Assembly (NCBI GenBank): GCA_025354165.1
Contig: JANXNI010000045.1
Coordinates: 62,001 to 126,000, forward strand
Length of the DNA: 64,000 nt
DNA from: Burkholderiales bacterium
Lineage (GTDB): Bacteria; Pseudomonadota; Gammaproteobacteria; Burkholderiales; Casimicrobiaceae
Reading direction: 5' to 3'
Shown here piece after piece: positions 17,576-25,090 of the stretch (the stretch's first letter is position 1; every line of letters starts with the position of its first letter). The notes beneath the pieces are model-generated. The model did not search any database and was not told where the DNA came from. It was given only the letters and a program-made list of their open reading frames with translations. The position numbers and the translations under genes are program-made.

Positions 17576-18295
17576 TTACCAGACCGCGTCCGGATGTTGT
17601 CGGGCAAGTGACTGCATTTCGGCGAGCAGCGCAAACCGATCTGCATGCGCAGAATTCGGCTCATGCAAAGCACCAACTACGGGAAACGTCAGCGTGGCTT
17701 CGTCGAATGCTGCCGCGACAACATTTGACCAGGCAGCTCGCCGGGCATCACGCGCCGTGCCGTCGATTTCAGTGTCGAGCAATTCAGCGCAAGACGGCCA
17801 CAGTGCACCAATGGCAGCTTCAATCCGTTGACGCGACTCAGGTGTGCCATCACCGAATCGTACGACCCAATCGTGGGCATGGCGTAGCTGCATGCGCGCC
17901 TCCTTCGCGGCGTTCGCGGCGATTGCGGCAACCTGCCGATCAGCGTGTTTTTCCAGCGCCTCCCAAACTGGCACAAACCACGCCGCCAGTAGCAAGGAGC
18001 GCAGGATCGTTTGTGCGTAGTCGCCGTTGGGCAATTCGGCCAATGTTACGTTGCGAAATTCATGCGAATCGCGGAAGTAAGCTAGCGCGTCTTCGGTCGT
18101 GGCAGGCGTTCGACGCGCCGCGACTAGCTGCAACAGCGCACGCGCTTGCCCAATCACGTCCAGCGCCGTGTTGGTGAGCGCAATATCTTCTTCGAGCGCC
18201 GGGCCGTGACCACACCATTCAGAGAGTCGGTGGCCCCACAAGAGACAGGTGTCAGCAAGCGTCAGGAGCGTTTTTTCGGGGAGCGCGTTTGGCAT
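17576..18295 (-). CDS. paaC: Phenylacetyl-CoA 1,2-epoxidase structural subunit PaaC
   Basis: A 239-residue, mostly helical ferritin-like subunit that pairs with PaaA and scaffolds the epoxidase. Family segments are LADTCLLWGHRLSEWCGHGPALEEDIALTN near the N-terminus, AYFRDSHEFRNVTLAELPNGDYAQTI, and MQLRHAHDWVVRFGDGTPESRQR. It does not carry a full di-iron site, as is normal for PaaC. It lies 148 nt after paaB, an unusually wide gap for this operon, and 7 nt before paaE. Confidence 0.95.
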   Translation of the reverse strand: MPNALPEKTLLTLADTCLLWGHRLSEWCGHGPALEEDIALTNTALDVIGQARALLQLVAARRTPATTEDALAYFRDSHEFRNVTLAELPNGDYAQTILRSLLLAAWFVPVWEALEKHADRQVAAIAANAAKEARMQLRHAHDWVVRFGDGTPESRQRIEAAIGALWPSCAELLDTEIDGTARDARRAAWSNVVAAAFDEATLTFPVVGALHEPNSAHADRFALLAEMQSLARQHPDAVW

Positions 18296-18443
18296 TCAGG
18301 GATAGCGATAAAGGTGAAACAGAGAGCGAAACATCGTGCGTTGTAAGTAGGGTGCGCCCCAAAGCGCGCGTCATCGTTTGCGCTTCGAAAGTGCGGAAAT
18401 GGAAGAAAAACGCCGCGCACTCCGGCACGCACTCTAGCTCCAT
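18296..18443 (-). other. Gap between paaB and paaC
   Basis: This 148-nt gap breaks an otherwise tight operon. An ATG directly after the paaB stop opens a 63-codon frame that would run about 44 nt into paaC, but its product is low in complexity and unlike any paa protein. The stretch contains GGTGCGCCCC and GCGCGCGTC words similar to an inverted repeat between paaH and paaI (26631-26703). I read it as a small inserted repeat, not a gene. Confidence 0.4.
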
Positions 18444-18740
18444 TTACATATGCCCAATTTCCTCTGGGATATCGTAGAACGTGGGATGTCGATAGATTTT
18501 TGACGCCATCGGGTCAAAGTTATCGGCCCTCTGATCGGGGTCGCTGGCAGTAATGGCGTTAGATGGCACAACCCAGATACTCACACCTTCTTGCCGCCGC
18601 GTGTAGACGTCTCGCGCCAGCGTGACCGCATGCGCGGCATCGCTCGCGTGAAGGCTGCCGACATGCTTGTGATCGAGTCCTTGCTTGCTACGGATAAATA
18701 CCTCGAACAATGACCAACTTGATTCAGGTGATGTGCTCAT
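18444..18740 (-). CDS. paaB: Phenylacetyl-CoA 1,2-epoxidase subunit PaaB
   Basis: A 98-residue small subunit with the characteristic start [24 protein letters not shown], then ALTLARD-type [20 protein letters not shown] and a C-terminal [18 protein letters not shown]. It bridges PaaA-PaaC heterodimers in the epoxidase complex. Its start overlaps the paaA stop by 4 nt, giving translational coupling. Confidence 0.97.
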   Translation of the reverse strand: MSTSPESSWSLFEVFIRSKQGLDHKHVGSLHASDAAHAVTLARDVYTRRQEGVSIWVVPSNAITASDPDQRADNFDPMASKIYRHPTFYDIPEEIGHM

Positions 18741-19750
18741 GCTGCAATCTTCTCCGACGCAATCGAAACAGCCCGCGCAGCATGCCGAGCCGCATGTGCA
18801 ACGGCCGCCTCGCGCACCCAGCGCCCTTTTTCGAACGCCTCAACGCGATCATTTAGTCGCTCGGCGTTACATGGCCCATCGCCTCTGACCACGCGCCAAA
18901 ACTCATCCCAGTCCAATGGGCCAAAATCATAGTGACCGCGCTCGGCGTTCCATTCGAGCAACGGGTCGGGCAGCGTGAGCCCAAGAAACGCCGCCTGCGG
19001 CACCGTGACGTCAACAAATGTTTGCCGCAAGTCATCGTTGCTAATGCGTTTGATGCCCCAGGCGTTTGCCTGGCCGCTGTGCTCGGAATCGCTGTCGTGC
19101 GGGCCGAACATCATGAGCGTTGGCCACCACCAGCGATTGACTGATTCCTGTGCCAGCTGCTTTTGGGCAGGTGTACCTTCGCATAACGCGCGCACGATAT
19201 CGAATCCTTGTCGTTGATGGAAAGACTCTTCCTTGCAAACGCGAATCATCGCGCGCGCATACGGCCCGTAGCTACATCGACACAGAGGCACCTGATTCAT
19301 GATTGCAGCGCCATCGACCAACCAGCCAATCGTGCCGATGTCAGCCCAGCTATCCGTGGGGTAGTTGAAGATGCTCGAATACTTCGCTTTGCCAGAATGC
19401 AGCGCGTCAATCATGTCGTCGCGGCTCGCACCCAATGTTTCCGCGGCCGAGTACAGATAAAGACCGTGACCTCCCTCGTCCTGCACCTTCGCCAGCAAAA
19501 TTTCTTTGCGTTTGAGCGAGGGCGCACGGGTAATCCAGTTGCCTTCCGGCAACATGCCGACAACTTCCGAATGCGCGTGCTGCGAAATCTGGCGGATCAG
19601 GCTTTTTCGATAAGCCTCTGGCATCGCGTCCTGCGGCTCAATCTTTTCGTCGCGGGCGATACGAGCAAGAAATGCCGCCTCGGTGGGCAACCCAGCGGAA
19701 TCGGTGTTTCCCGCGTCAGTGTTCGGAAGGTCAAGCGATTGCGTATACAT
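18737..19750 (-). CDS. paaA: Phenylacetyl-CoA 1,2-epoxidase catalytic subunit PaaA
   Basis: A 337-residue di-iron oxygenase that forms the ring-1,2-epoxide of phenylacetyl-CoA. The carboxylate and histidine ligands appear as [12 protein letters not shown] and [11 protein letters not shown], the two E-x-x-H motifs of the ferritin-like fold. The N-terminal [26 protein letters not shown] and [16 protein letters not shown] are diagnostic. It is the first gene of the minus-strand paa operon, with a promoter near 19899-19927 and a leader of about 140 nt. Confidence 0.97.
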   Translation of the reverse strand: MYTQSLDLPNTDAGNTDSAGLPTEAAFLARIARDEKIEPQDAMPEAYRKSLIRQISQHAHSEVVGMLPEGNWITRAPSLKRKEILLAKVQDEGGHGLYLYSAAETLGASRDDMIDALHSGKAKYSSIFNYPTDSWADIGTIGWLVDGAAIMNQVPLCRCSYGPYARAMIRVCKEESFHQRQGFDIVRALCEGTPAQKQLAQESVNRWWWPTLMMFGPHDSDSEHSGQANAWGIKRISNDDLRQTFVDVTVPQAAFLGLTLPDPLLEWNAERGHYDFGPLDWDEFWRVVRGDGPCNAERLNDRVEAFEKGRWVREAAVAHAARHAARAVSIASEKIAA

Positions 19751-19775
19751 ATAAATCCCTTCTCTGAAGGTTTGC

Positions 19776-19870
19776 TTCCATTTCTAAATCGATACTGACT
19801 TTGTCGACGGCACTTTGCGGTGCTCACGCATTGTGTGCGCCTCGGTTTCTCGCCACTATTGATTTGGGAA
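19776..19870 (+). repeat. 95-nt element, copy A
   Basis: It starts TTCCATTTCTAAATC and ends GATTTGGGAA, so its ends are inverted repeats. Inside it shares GTGCTCACGCA, TGCG and CTCGG words in the same order with copy B (22989-23083), which is reversed. The overall match is about 70 percent by eye with one 1-nt indel. It sits in the paaA leader, between promoter and start codon. Confidence 0.7.
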
Positions 19871-19898
19871 TTGAATACGACGATCAGAACAATACGAA

Positions 19899-19927
19899 AT
19901 AGTATTCCCGACCGACCGGTCAGTCAA
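19899..19927 (-). promoter_or_regulatory. paaA promoter with TetR-type operator
   Basis: On the minus strand TTGACT (19922-19927) is followed after exactly 17 nt by TACTAT (19899-19904), a strong sigma70-type promoter. The spacer holds most of the palindrome GACTGACCGGTCGGTC (19910-19925, 7 of 8 positions symmetrical per arm), whose outer end also overlaps the -35. A TetR repressor bound there would block RNA polymerase. The paaR-like gene in the same operon is the natural partner. Confidence 0.8.
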
Positions 19928-20009
19928 ATCTGATTCTCAGTAAAAGGAGTCGCGCACACTACATACGCAACTCTCGAATCGAGAGCAGCAAGCCCGATCG
20001 AATTGCAAT

Positions 20010-20027
20010 CCCACTTGTATAGGTAGG
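20010..20027. promoter_or_regulatory. 18-bp palindrome, site 1 (near match)
   Basis: CCCACTTGTATAGGTAGG is a near match to the perfect palindrome CCTACCTGAACAGGTAGG at 44138-44155: six of eight left-arm and seven of eight right-arm bases agree. It lies between paaA and the GGDEF/EAL gene, 215 nt before the latter. It may be a binding site of the LuxR-type regulator at 38387-39457. Confidence 0.5.
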
Positions 20028-20162
20028 ATTTACGTCTATGGTTTTGCTGTTCATAGGCCAAAAATGCCGTTAGCATCCATGATTGACCACAAAATTGGCA
20101 GTTCAACGCCAGTCGGTCTCGATGCGCCAACCACGGTGCATCCGCTGTTAATTTGAACCTGC

Positions 20163-20186
20163 AAAAAAAGCGGCCCTTCAGGCCGC
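20163..20186 (-). terminator. Intrinsic terminator on the minus strand without a clear gene
   Basis: Read on the minus strand, GCGGCC-TGAAG-GGCCGC is followed by seven T residues, a textbook Rho-independent terminator. The gene that would need it is missing: upstream on that strand lies only the 5' end of the plus-strand GGDEF/EAL gene. It may end a small or antisense RNA, be a relic, or stop transcription running into the paaA promoter region. Confidence 0.75.
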
Positions 20187-20242
20187 GATGCAGGCAGCAC
20201 CGTCGCACTGCGAACGAGGGGTTGCGCAGATTTGGAGAATGA

Positions 20243-22984
20243 GTGGCCGAGACCCGCATTGCCCGCTTGACTAAGGTTCCGTTTGGCGAAAACGAGCCGC
20301 TGTTGCATCGTGCGCTGGAAGCGGGTGGCGTCGGTCTCTGGGACTATTTTCCCGCAAGCGGTTTGATTGATCTGTATCACAACGTTTTGTCGTTCCAGAC
20401 TTTGAAGCCAGGCCGATATTACGGACCTGTTGACGAGTTCACCGCGCATGTTGTTGCCGACGACCGCGATGCGATTGCACGACTGCTTAGCGATTGCGCT
20501 TCGGCTGCACCCACCGTTGAGGCTGAATTTCGTATCAGAACGCAGGCGGGCAAACTGGTCTGGTTATCGTGTCGTGGCCAACGCACGGTGGGCAACGACG
20601 GTAGCCCGCGCTATGTCGGTACGCTGGCTGACGTGAGCGTCGCAGCGGAGCGCGAGTTGCATTTGCTTGCGTATCACGAGTCCTTATTTTCATTGGCGCG
20701 CGACCCGCTGGTGGTGGATCGTGCTGACTTTCTGACGGCAGCCAAACACATCATTTCGAAAACCGCAGCGGCGTTGAAAGTGGCGCGTGGCGGCTTATGG
20801 CAATTCGCCGATGACCACAGCCGTCTCGATTGCCTGTATCAGCTTGATACCCGGCAAGCCGACGGAAAATTGGAGCCCGACCCCGCCCTGATGCGGAGCC
20901 CGACTACCACGTTGTTGGCGACAGACTTTCCGGCCTATTTTGCTGCCGTGGTTCAGCGGCGCAGTCTCGCCGTTGAAAACGCACGCGTAGACGACATTTT
21001 GCGCGAATTCCGCACGGTGTATCTACCGCAAACCGGCGTCCGCGCGTTGCTAGACGTGCCCGTTTTTGACCACGGCCAGTTGTGGGGCGTCGTGTGCTTC
21101 GAGGATTGCGCAAATCCGCGTGCATGGGATAGAGACGCCGAGGCGTTCGCAAGTTCGGCGGTTGATCTTCTGGCGCTCGCGCATGAAGTGTCGCAGCGCG
21201 CAAAGTCCGAGGCAGAACTTGCGGTCACGCGTGAACGCCACCGCGCGTTCATTCAGGCCAGCCACGACTCGATATGGTCGGTCGACATTCAGGTTCCGAT
21301 TGATGTGACGCTATCGCCGGACGAGCAGTTGGCGGCGCTGCGACAATACGCGTGCATCGATGATGCCAACGATACGTTCGCTCGCGACTACCAGCTTGAT
21401 GTGAATCAACTCATTGGTCGTCGCCTCGTGAGCTTCATGCCCGAGTTGTTTAAAGGCTCGTCGCTGCGAGACTGGGTTGTGCGGGGTTACCGTTTGAGTG
21501 AACGTGAACTGCGTCTGAAAGGTAAGGGCGAAGACCATCACTGGCTCTCATTGACTTTGCTCGGAGTCGTGGAAGACGGAAAACTGGTGAGGATGTGGGG
21601 CGCGCGGCGCAACATTACGGATCGGCGGCGCTATCAATCGCTGCTCGAACATCTGGCATTTCGCGACCCGTTGACAGGCCTTTTGAATCGTCAGCGTCTG
21701 GTGAGCGAGGTCAACGAATTGATCGACGGTTCGGCCGCTACTGGCGGTAGCAGTGTTGCAACCTTATTGTTACTTGATTTAAACCAGTTCAAAGACGTCA
21801 ACGACACTCTGGGACACGGCGCAGGCGACGAAGTGCTGCGTCAGATGAAGGAGCGGTTTGATGTGGCGCTTGCTGACGAAAACGCGATTGCAGCGCGCCT
21901 GGGTGGCGACGAATTTGGCGTTTTTGTAAGGGGAGTTGGCACGGCCGAAGGCGCGATGCGGATTGGCGAAGCGATAACGCGCGCATTCGCTCCGCCGTTC
22001 ATTATCGGTGGCGGCAAGTTTCATGTTTCAGCGAGCATCGGCGCCGCGATTTATCCCGCACACGGCACGACTTTTTCCGAGCTTTCGCGTGCGGCTGATG
22101 AGGCGATGTATCACGCCAAACAAACAGGGGGTGGTGTCCGTCTGTTCAGCCGCAGCACCGTCGTTTTTGAGCATCGAAAACTGCTCCTGCTTGCGGATTT
22201 GCCAGAGGCCATCGAGCGCGGCGAACTGATGCTGGAGTTTCAGCCCATCATCAACTGCATGACGCGGCGACCGGTGCGCATGGAAGCACTCGTGCGCTGG
22301 AATCATCGCGAATATGGTCGACTGACAGCAACAGATTTCATACACAAAGCGGAGATGTCGGACTCCATTCGGGTGCTCACCCGCTGGGTCATTGAACACG
22401 CCTTGCAAGCCGCGCGCGACTGGCAAAACACCGCACCCGGCGTTGGCGTAGCGATTAATATTTCTCCGCGCTTGTTGGGCGACACCAGCATCGTGGCCCA
22501 CCTTCAGGCCAGCATCCAGAAATTCGGTTTGTCTGCGCGACTGGTGGACCTTGAAATCACCGAGACTTCGCTGATCCACAACCCGGATCGTGCGGCGCAA
22601 GTGCTCTCCGATTGTCGCGCGCTTGGGTTCTCCATCGTGATCGACGATTACGGCGTCGGGTTTTGTTCGCTTGCGTACTTGCGTCGTCTGCCGCTCAAGG
22701 GCCTGAAAATGGACGCGTCCTTCGTGTCGCGCGTCATCGCAAGTGCGGAGGATGCGATGATCGTTCAATCGACCATTGCGCTCGCGCACAATCTGGGCCT
22801 CACCGTCGTCGCCGAAGGCGTTGAAGACGCTCAGACACTACAGTTTCTTGCCAGCCACGGTTGCGATTACGCGCAGGGGTATGACATTTCGCATCCGCTG
22901 GACATGGCGAAAACGCTTGCCTGGCTGCAAGCCATCGTGCCCCCCGCGCCGCTGCCGCCACCGCCACTACGTGTCGTGGGCTGA
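20243..22984 (+). CDS. PAS-GAF-PAS-GGDEF-EAL cyclic-di-GMP enzyme
   Basis: A 913-residue cytoplasmic signalling protein. An N-terminal PAS-like domain (about 15-135), a GAF-like domain (about 150-330) and a second PAS domain (about 335-460) precede a GGDEF domain with intact RLGGDEFGVF near residue 553 and DPLTGLLNRQRL at its head. An EAL domain follows, with MEALVRWNH near 680, VAINISPRLLG, IDDYGVGFCSL and VVAEGVED. Both catalytic signatures are complete, so it could make or break cyclic-di-GMP. It begins with GTG after GGAG. There is no membrane segment. Confidence 0.92.
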   Translation: MAETRIARLTKVPFGENEPLLHRALEAGGVGLWDYFPASGLIDLYHNVLSFQTLKPGRYYGPVDEFTAHVVADDRDAIARLLSDCASAAPTVEAEFRIRTQAGKLVWLSCRGQRTVGNDGSPRYVGTLADVSVAAERELHLLAYHESLFSLARDPLVVDRADFLTAAKHIISKTAAALKVARGGLWQFADDHSRLDCLYQLDTRQADGKLEPDPALMRSPTTTLLATDFPAYFAAVVQRRSLAVENARVDDILREFRTVYLPQTGVRALLDVPVFDHGQLWGVVCFEDCANPRAWDRDAEAFASSAVDLLALAHEVSQRAKSEAELAVTRERHRAFIQASHDSIWSVDIQVPIDVTLSPDEQLAALRQYACIDDANDTFARDYQLDVNQLIGRRLVSFMPELFKGSSLRDWVVRGYRLSERELRLKGKGEDHHWLSLTLLGVVEDGKLVRMWGARRNITDRRRYQSLLEHLAFRDPLTGLLNRQRLVSEVNELIDGSAATGGSSVATLLLLDLNQFKDVNDTLGHGAGDEVLRQMKERFDVALADENAIAARLGGDEFGVFVRGVGTAEGAMRIGEAITRAFAPPFIIGGGKFHVSASIGAAIYPAHGTTFSELSRAADEAMYHAKQTGGGVRLFSRSTVVFEHRKLLLLADLPEAIERGELMLEFQPIINCMTRRPVRMEALVRWNHREYGRLTATDFIHKAEMSDSIRVLTRWVIEHALQAARDWQNTAPGVGVAINISPRLLGDTSIVAHLQASIQKFGLSARLVDLEITETSLIHNPDRAAQVLSDCRALGFSIVIDDYGVGFCSLAYLRRLPLKGLKMDASFVSRVIASAEDAMIVQSTIALAHNLGLTVVAEGVEDAQTLQFLASHGCDYAQGYDISHPLDMAKTLAWLQAIVPPAPLPPPPLRVVG

Positions 22985-22988
22985 TTGC

Positions 22989-23083
22989 GTTTCTAAATCA
23001 GTGGTGCCACGAAGCCGAGCCGCAGACAGTGCGTGAGCACGGCAAGGCGTGGCGACCAAGACGGTGTTGATTTAGAAATGGAA
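22989..23083 (-). repeat. 95-nt element, copy B
   Basis: This is the reverse-oriented partner of copy A (19776-19870). On the minus strand it starts TTCCATTTCTAAATC and ends GATTTAGAAA, a near-perfect inverted end pair. It begins 4 nt after the stop codon of the GGDEF/EAL gene and lies upstream of paaG, so that gene is bracketed by inverted copies. Confidence 0.7.
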
Positions 23084-23141
23084 TAAGGACGGCGTACGCT
23101 GTTACCGCTACCATGCGGGCTCGGTTTTTTGAGGCCTCGCC

Positions 23142-23927
23142 ATGACGTTCACCACCGTTTCCTATCAATGCGAAAACGCAGCAGCTCGCATCACACTGAA
23201 CCGCCCGGATCGCATGAATTCGTTTACGCAATTGATGCACGAGGAGCTGCGTGCGGCGCTCGCACTCGTGCAAAGTGACGGCGCCCGGGTGCTCGTGATC
23301 ACGGGCGCGGGACGCGGATTTTGCGCCGGGCAGGACTTGAATGATCGCGCCGTCGCGCCGGGTCAAGCGGTTGATTTGGGCGAATCGGTTGAGAAAAATT
23401 ATGCGCCGCTGGTGAAGGCGATTCGTGCTTTGCCGATCCCGGTGATTGCCGCAGTGAACGGGGTTGCGGCGGGCGCGGGCTGTAACTTTGCGCTGGCCTG
23501 TGATCTAGTGCTCGCGACCGAAAGCGCGAGTTTCTTGCAGCCGTTTTGCAAGTTGGGTTTGATCCCCGATACCGGTGGCTCGTACTTTTTGCCGCGCCTC
23601 GTCGGTACCCAACGGGCGATGGGCCTGGCCCTGCTCGGCGACAAAATCTCAGCGAAGCGTGCGGCGGAAATTGGGCTGATTTTTGAATGTGTGGCCGATG
23701 CCGAATTCGCGGCTCGCGTTGATTCGATTGCTGCGCAACTGGCCTCCGGCCCGACGCTCGGCTACGCCCGCACCAAACAAGCCATCTACGCGAGCCCAAC
23801 CAATACGCTGGACGCGCAAATGGCGCTGGAAGGCGAGTTGATGCGGGAATGCGGATTCTCCGAGGACTACCGCGAAGGCGTGGCCGCGTTCAAAGAAAAG
23901 CGTGCAGCCGTATTCGTTGGGCGATAA
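23142..23927 (+). CDS. paaG: Enoyl-CoA hydratase/isomerase PaaG
   Basis: A 261-residue crotonase-fold enzyme. ITGAGRGFCAGQDLNDR with the PaaG-like D in GQDL, and GVAAGAGCNFALACDLVLATESASFLQPFCKLGLIPDTGGSYFLPRLVG, are characteristic of PaaG, which isomerises ring-epoxyphenylacetyl-CoA to the oxepin. The C-terminus SEDYREGVAAFKEKRAAVFVGR fits too. It lies apart from paaABCEF, on the opposite strand beyond the GGDEF/EAL gene, and paaH, paaI and paaK follow in the same direction after the P-domain gene. Confidence 0.92.
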   Translation: MTFTTVSYQCENAAARITLNRPDRMNSFTQLMHEELRAALALVQSDGARVLVITGAGRGFCAGQDLNDRAVAPGQAVDLGESVEKNYAPLVKAIRALPIPVIAAVNGVAAGAGCNFALACDLVLATESASFLQPFCKLGLIPDTGGSYFLPRLVGTQRAMGLALLGDKISAKRAAEIGLIFECVADAEFAARVDSIAAQLASGPTLGYARTKQAIYASPTNTLDAQMALEGELMRECGFSEDYREGVAAFKEKRAAVFVGR

Positions 23928-23948
23928 CGGACTGTCGCGTGCGCCATA

Positions 23949-24064
23949 CAGCTTTCACCGCAAACCCAGACTGATCAGGGGCTATCGACCGATTATTCAA
24001 ATAATCGAAATCATTCGAAATAGGCCTGTAGCCCCTATGCAATGGACGTTTCAACGAAAAGTTA
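23949..24064. repeat. 116-nt palindromic element, copy 3
   Basis: It runs from CAGCTTTCACC to GAAAAGTTA. GGGGCTA is at element positions 30-36, TAGCCCCTA at 81-89 and the centre TCGA at 57-60. About 20 of 36 arm positions pair. It lies in a convergent gap, 22 nt after the paaG stop and 25 nt beyond the 3' end of the P-domain gene. Confidence 0.8.
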
Positions 24065-24089
24065 TTGCGGTGCCGACACGAATTCGACG

Positions 24090-24941
24090 CTAAGCGGCAA
24101 CACCCATCATTCCGCACGAGTCAACCATAAATGCGCGCAAGGCGGGCCAAGTCGTACGCATTGCATTGTTTGGAAACGTAATCCCGCCAGTCACCGCTGC
24201 GCCACTCAACCCCATTTGCGCGCGCAGTGTGATCAGGCCATCGATCAGCGGATTGTTTTGACCGTTGCCGTCAATGTCGTAGCAGTTCGGCAACGTCAAT
24301 GTGACTGCGTTGACCGTAATCAGCCCCATCTGACCGGTGTCCCGCAAGCGAAGCGTCCACTGACCATTGATTTGTGCTGGCGACAGATTTGCAAACGTCG
24401 CAATGAATGGCGTACCGGCTGGCGGATTACTAACCCCATCACCGCCTCGTGGCGTAGTCATGTATATCCCTGGCGGAATGGCAACGGTGTCACCCACAGT
24501 GCTCGCAGCGGTCCAGATATTGTTGCTGCTCACGGTCGGATCAACAAATGTATAAGTCCCCGACCAATTTGAAGCGTCACCGCAGTGGGTTAGCGTCGTC
24601 GCGCCGATACGTCCGAAAATAATCTGACTGGCACCGTTCGGTGCAACAAGGATTGCGTTTAAGTCCCCGCCCCAGTTCTGCGCCGTTGGAAACGTGATGC
24701 TCACGCCAATATCGGTTATCGGACGGTTAATGCCTGAAACCGTGATCGGAATCCCGATATCAGTCCCTGTGAAATTGCCGCACTGACTGCCCGTCGCGGG
24801 CGCATCAGGAACAAACCAGGGTGCGCCGCTGGCCGAAAAAGACTGTGCCGCAGCGGGCCATGCAACAGATAAAAATAGGCTACACAAACAGCTATGGATG
24901 AGACGGGTAAGCACGCATCGTGACATCAAGTTACAACCCAT
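24090..24941 (-). CDS. Secreted protein with a P-domain-like region and EF-hand-like tail
   Basis: About 283 residues with a signal peptide ending near AWPAAAQS. Residues 65-215 resemble the jelly-roll P domain found beside subtilisin-like proteases: VSITFPTAQNWGGDLNAILVAPNGASQIIF, then GQWTLRLRDTGQMGLITVNAVTLTLPN. No protease domain accompanies it. The C-terminal CYDIDGNGQNNPLIDGLITLR resembles a dockerin or EF-hand calcium loop, and several cysteines suggest export. Two close ATGs exist (24941, 24926) and neither has a clear ribosome site. Its function is unknown; adhesion or surface binding is possible. Confidence 0.7.
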   Translation of the reverse strand: MGCNLMSRCVLTRLIHSCLCSLFLSVAWPAAAQSFSASGAPWFVPDAPATGSQCGNFTGTDIGIPITVSGINRPITDIGVSITFPTAQNWGGDLNAILVAPNGASQIIFGRIGATTLTHCGDASNWSGTYTFVDPTVSSNNIWTAASTVGDTVAIPPGIYMTTPRGGDGVSNPPAGTPFIATFANLSPAQINGQWTLRLRDTGQMGLITVNAVTLTLPNCYDIDGNGQNNPLIDGLITLRAQMGLSGAAVTGGITFPNNAMRTTWPALRAFMVDSCGMMGVAA

Positions 24942-25090
24942 GTGTGTAAAAAGATTCAGCGTAGTCAGACCGGACAACCCTGTCAATTGTGGATTTCGAT
25001 CATAGACAGGTCATGCAATCCCGCTGCGGAGCTTGCGATAGCATCATTGCACCCATTTTCTGACCCTAAGGTTACGGAGTACTCCTCGTC

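Noticed and set aside
18252-18443. 63-codon frame starting right after the paaB stop, considered as a relic of paaD
   Set aside because: No similarity to the DUF59/SufT fold, overlaps the paaC start, and paaD would be expected after paaC, not before it.
20051-20449. Minus-strand frame that could own the orphan terminator at 20163-20186
   Set aside because: The product is not protein-like, has no ribosome site, and the terminator lies within the frame rather than after it.
20243-22984. The possibility that the 95-nt flanking elements make the GGDEF/EAL gene a transposon
   Set aside because: No transposase is present and no target duplication could be seen; kept only as one reading of the finding.
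22998-23366. Minus-strand frame of 122 codons across the 95-nt element and the paaG start
   Set aside because: It is antisense to paaG and starts inside it; open only by composition.
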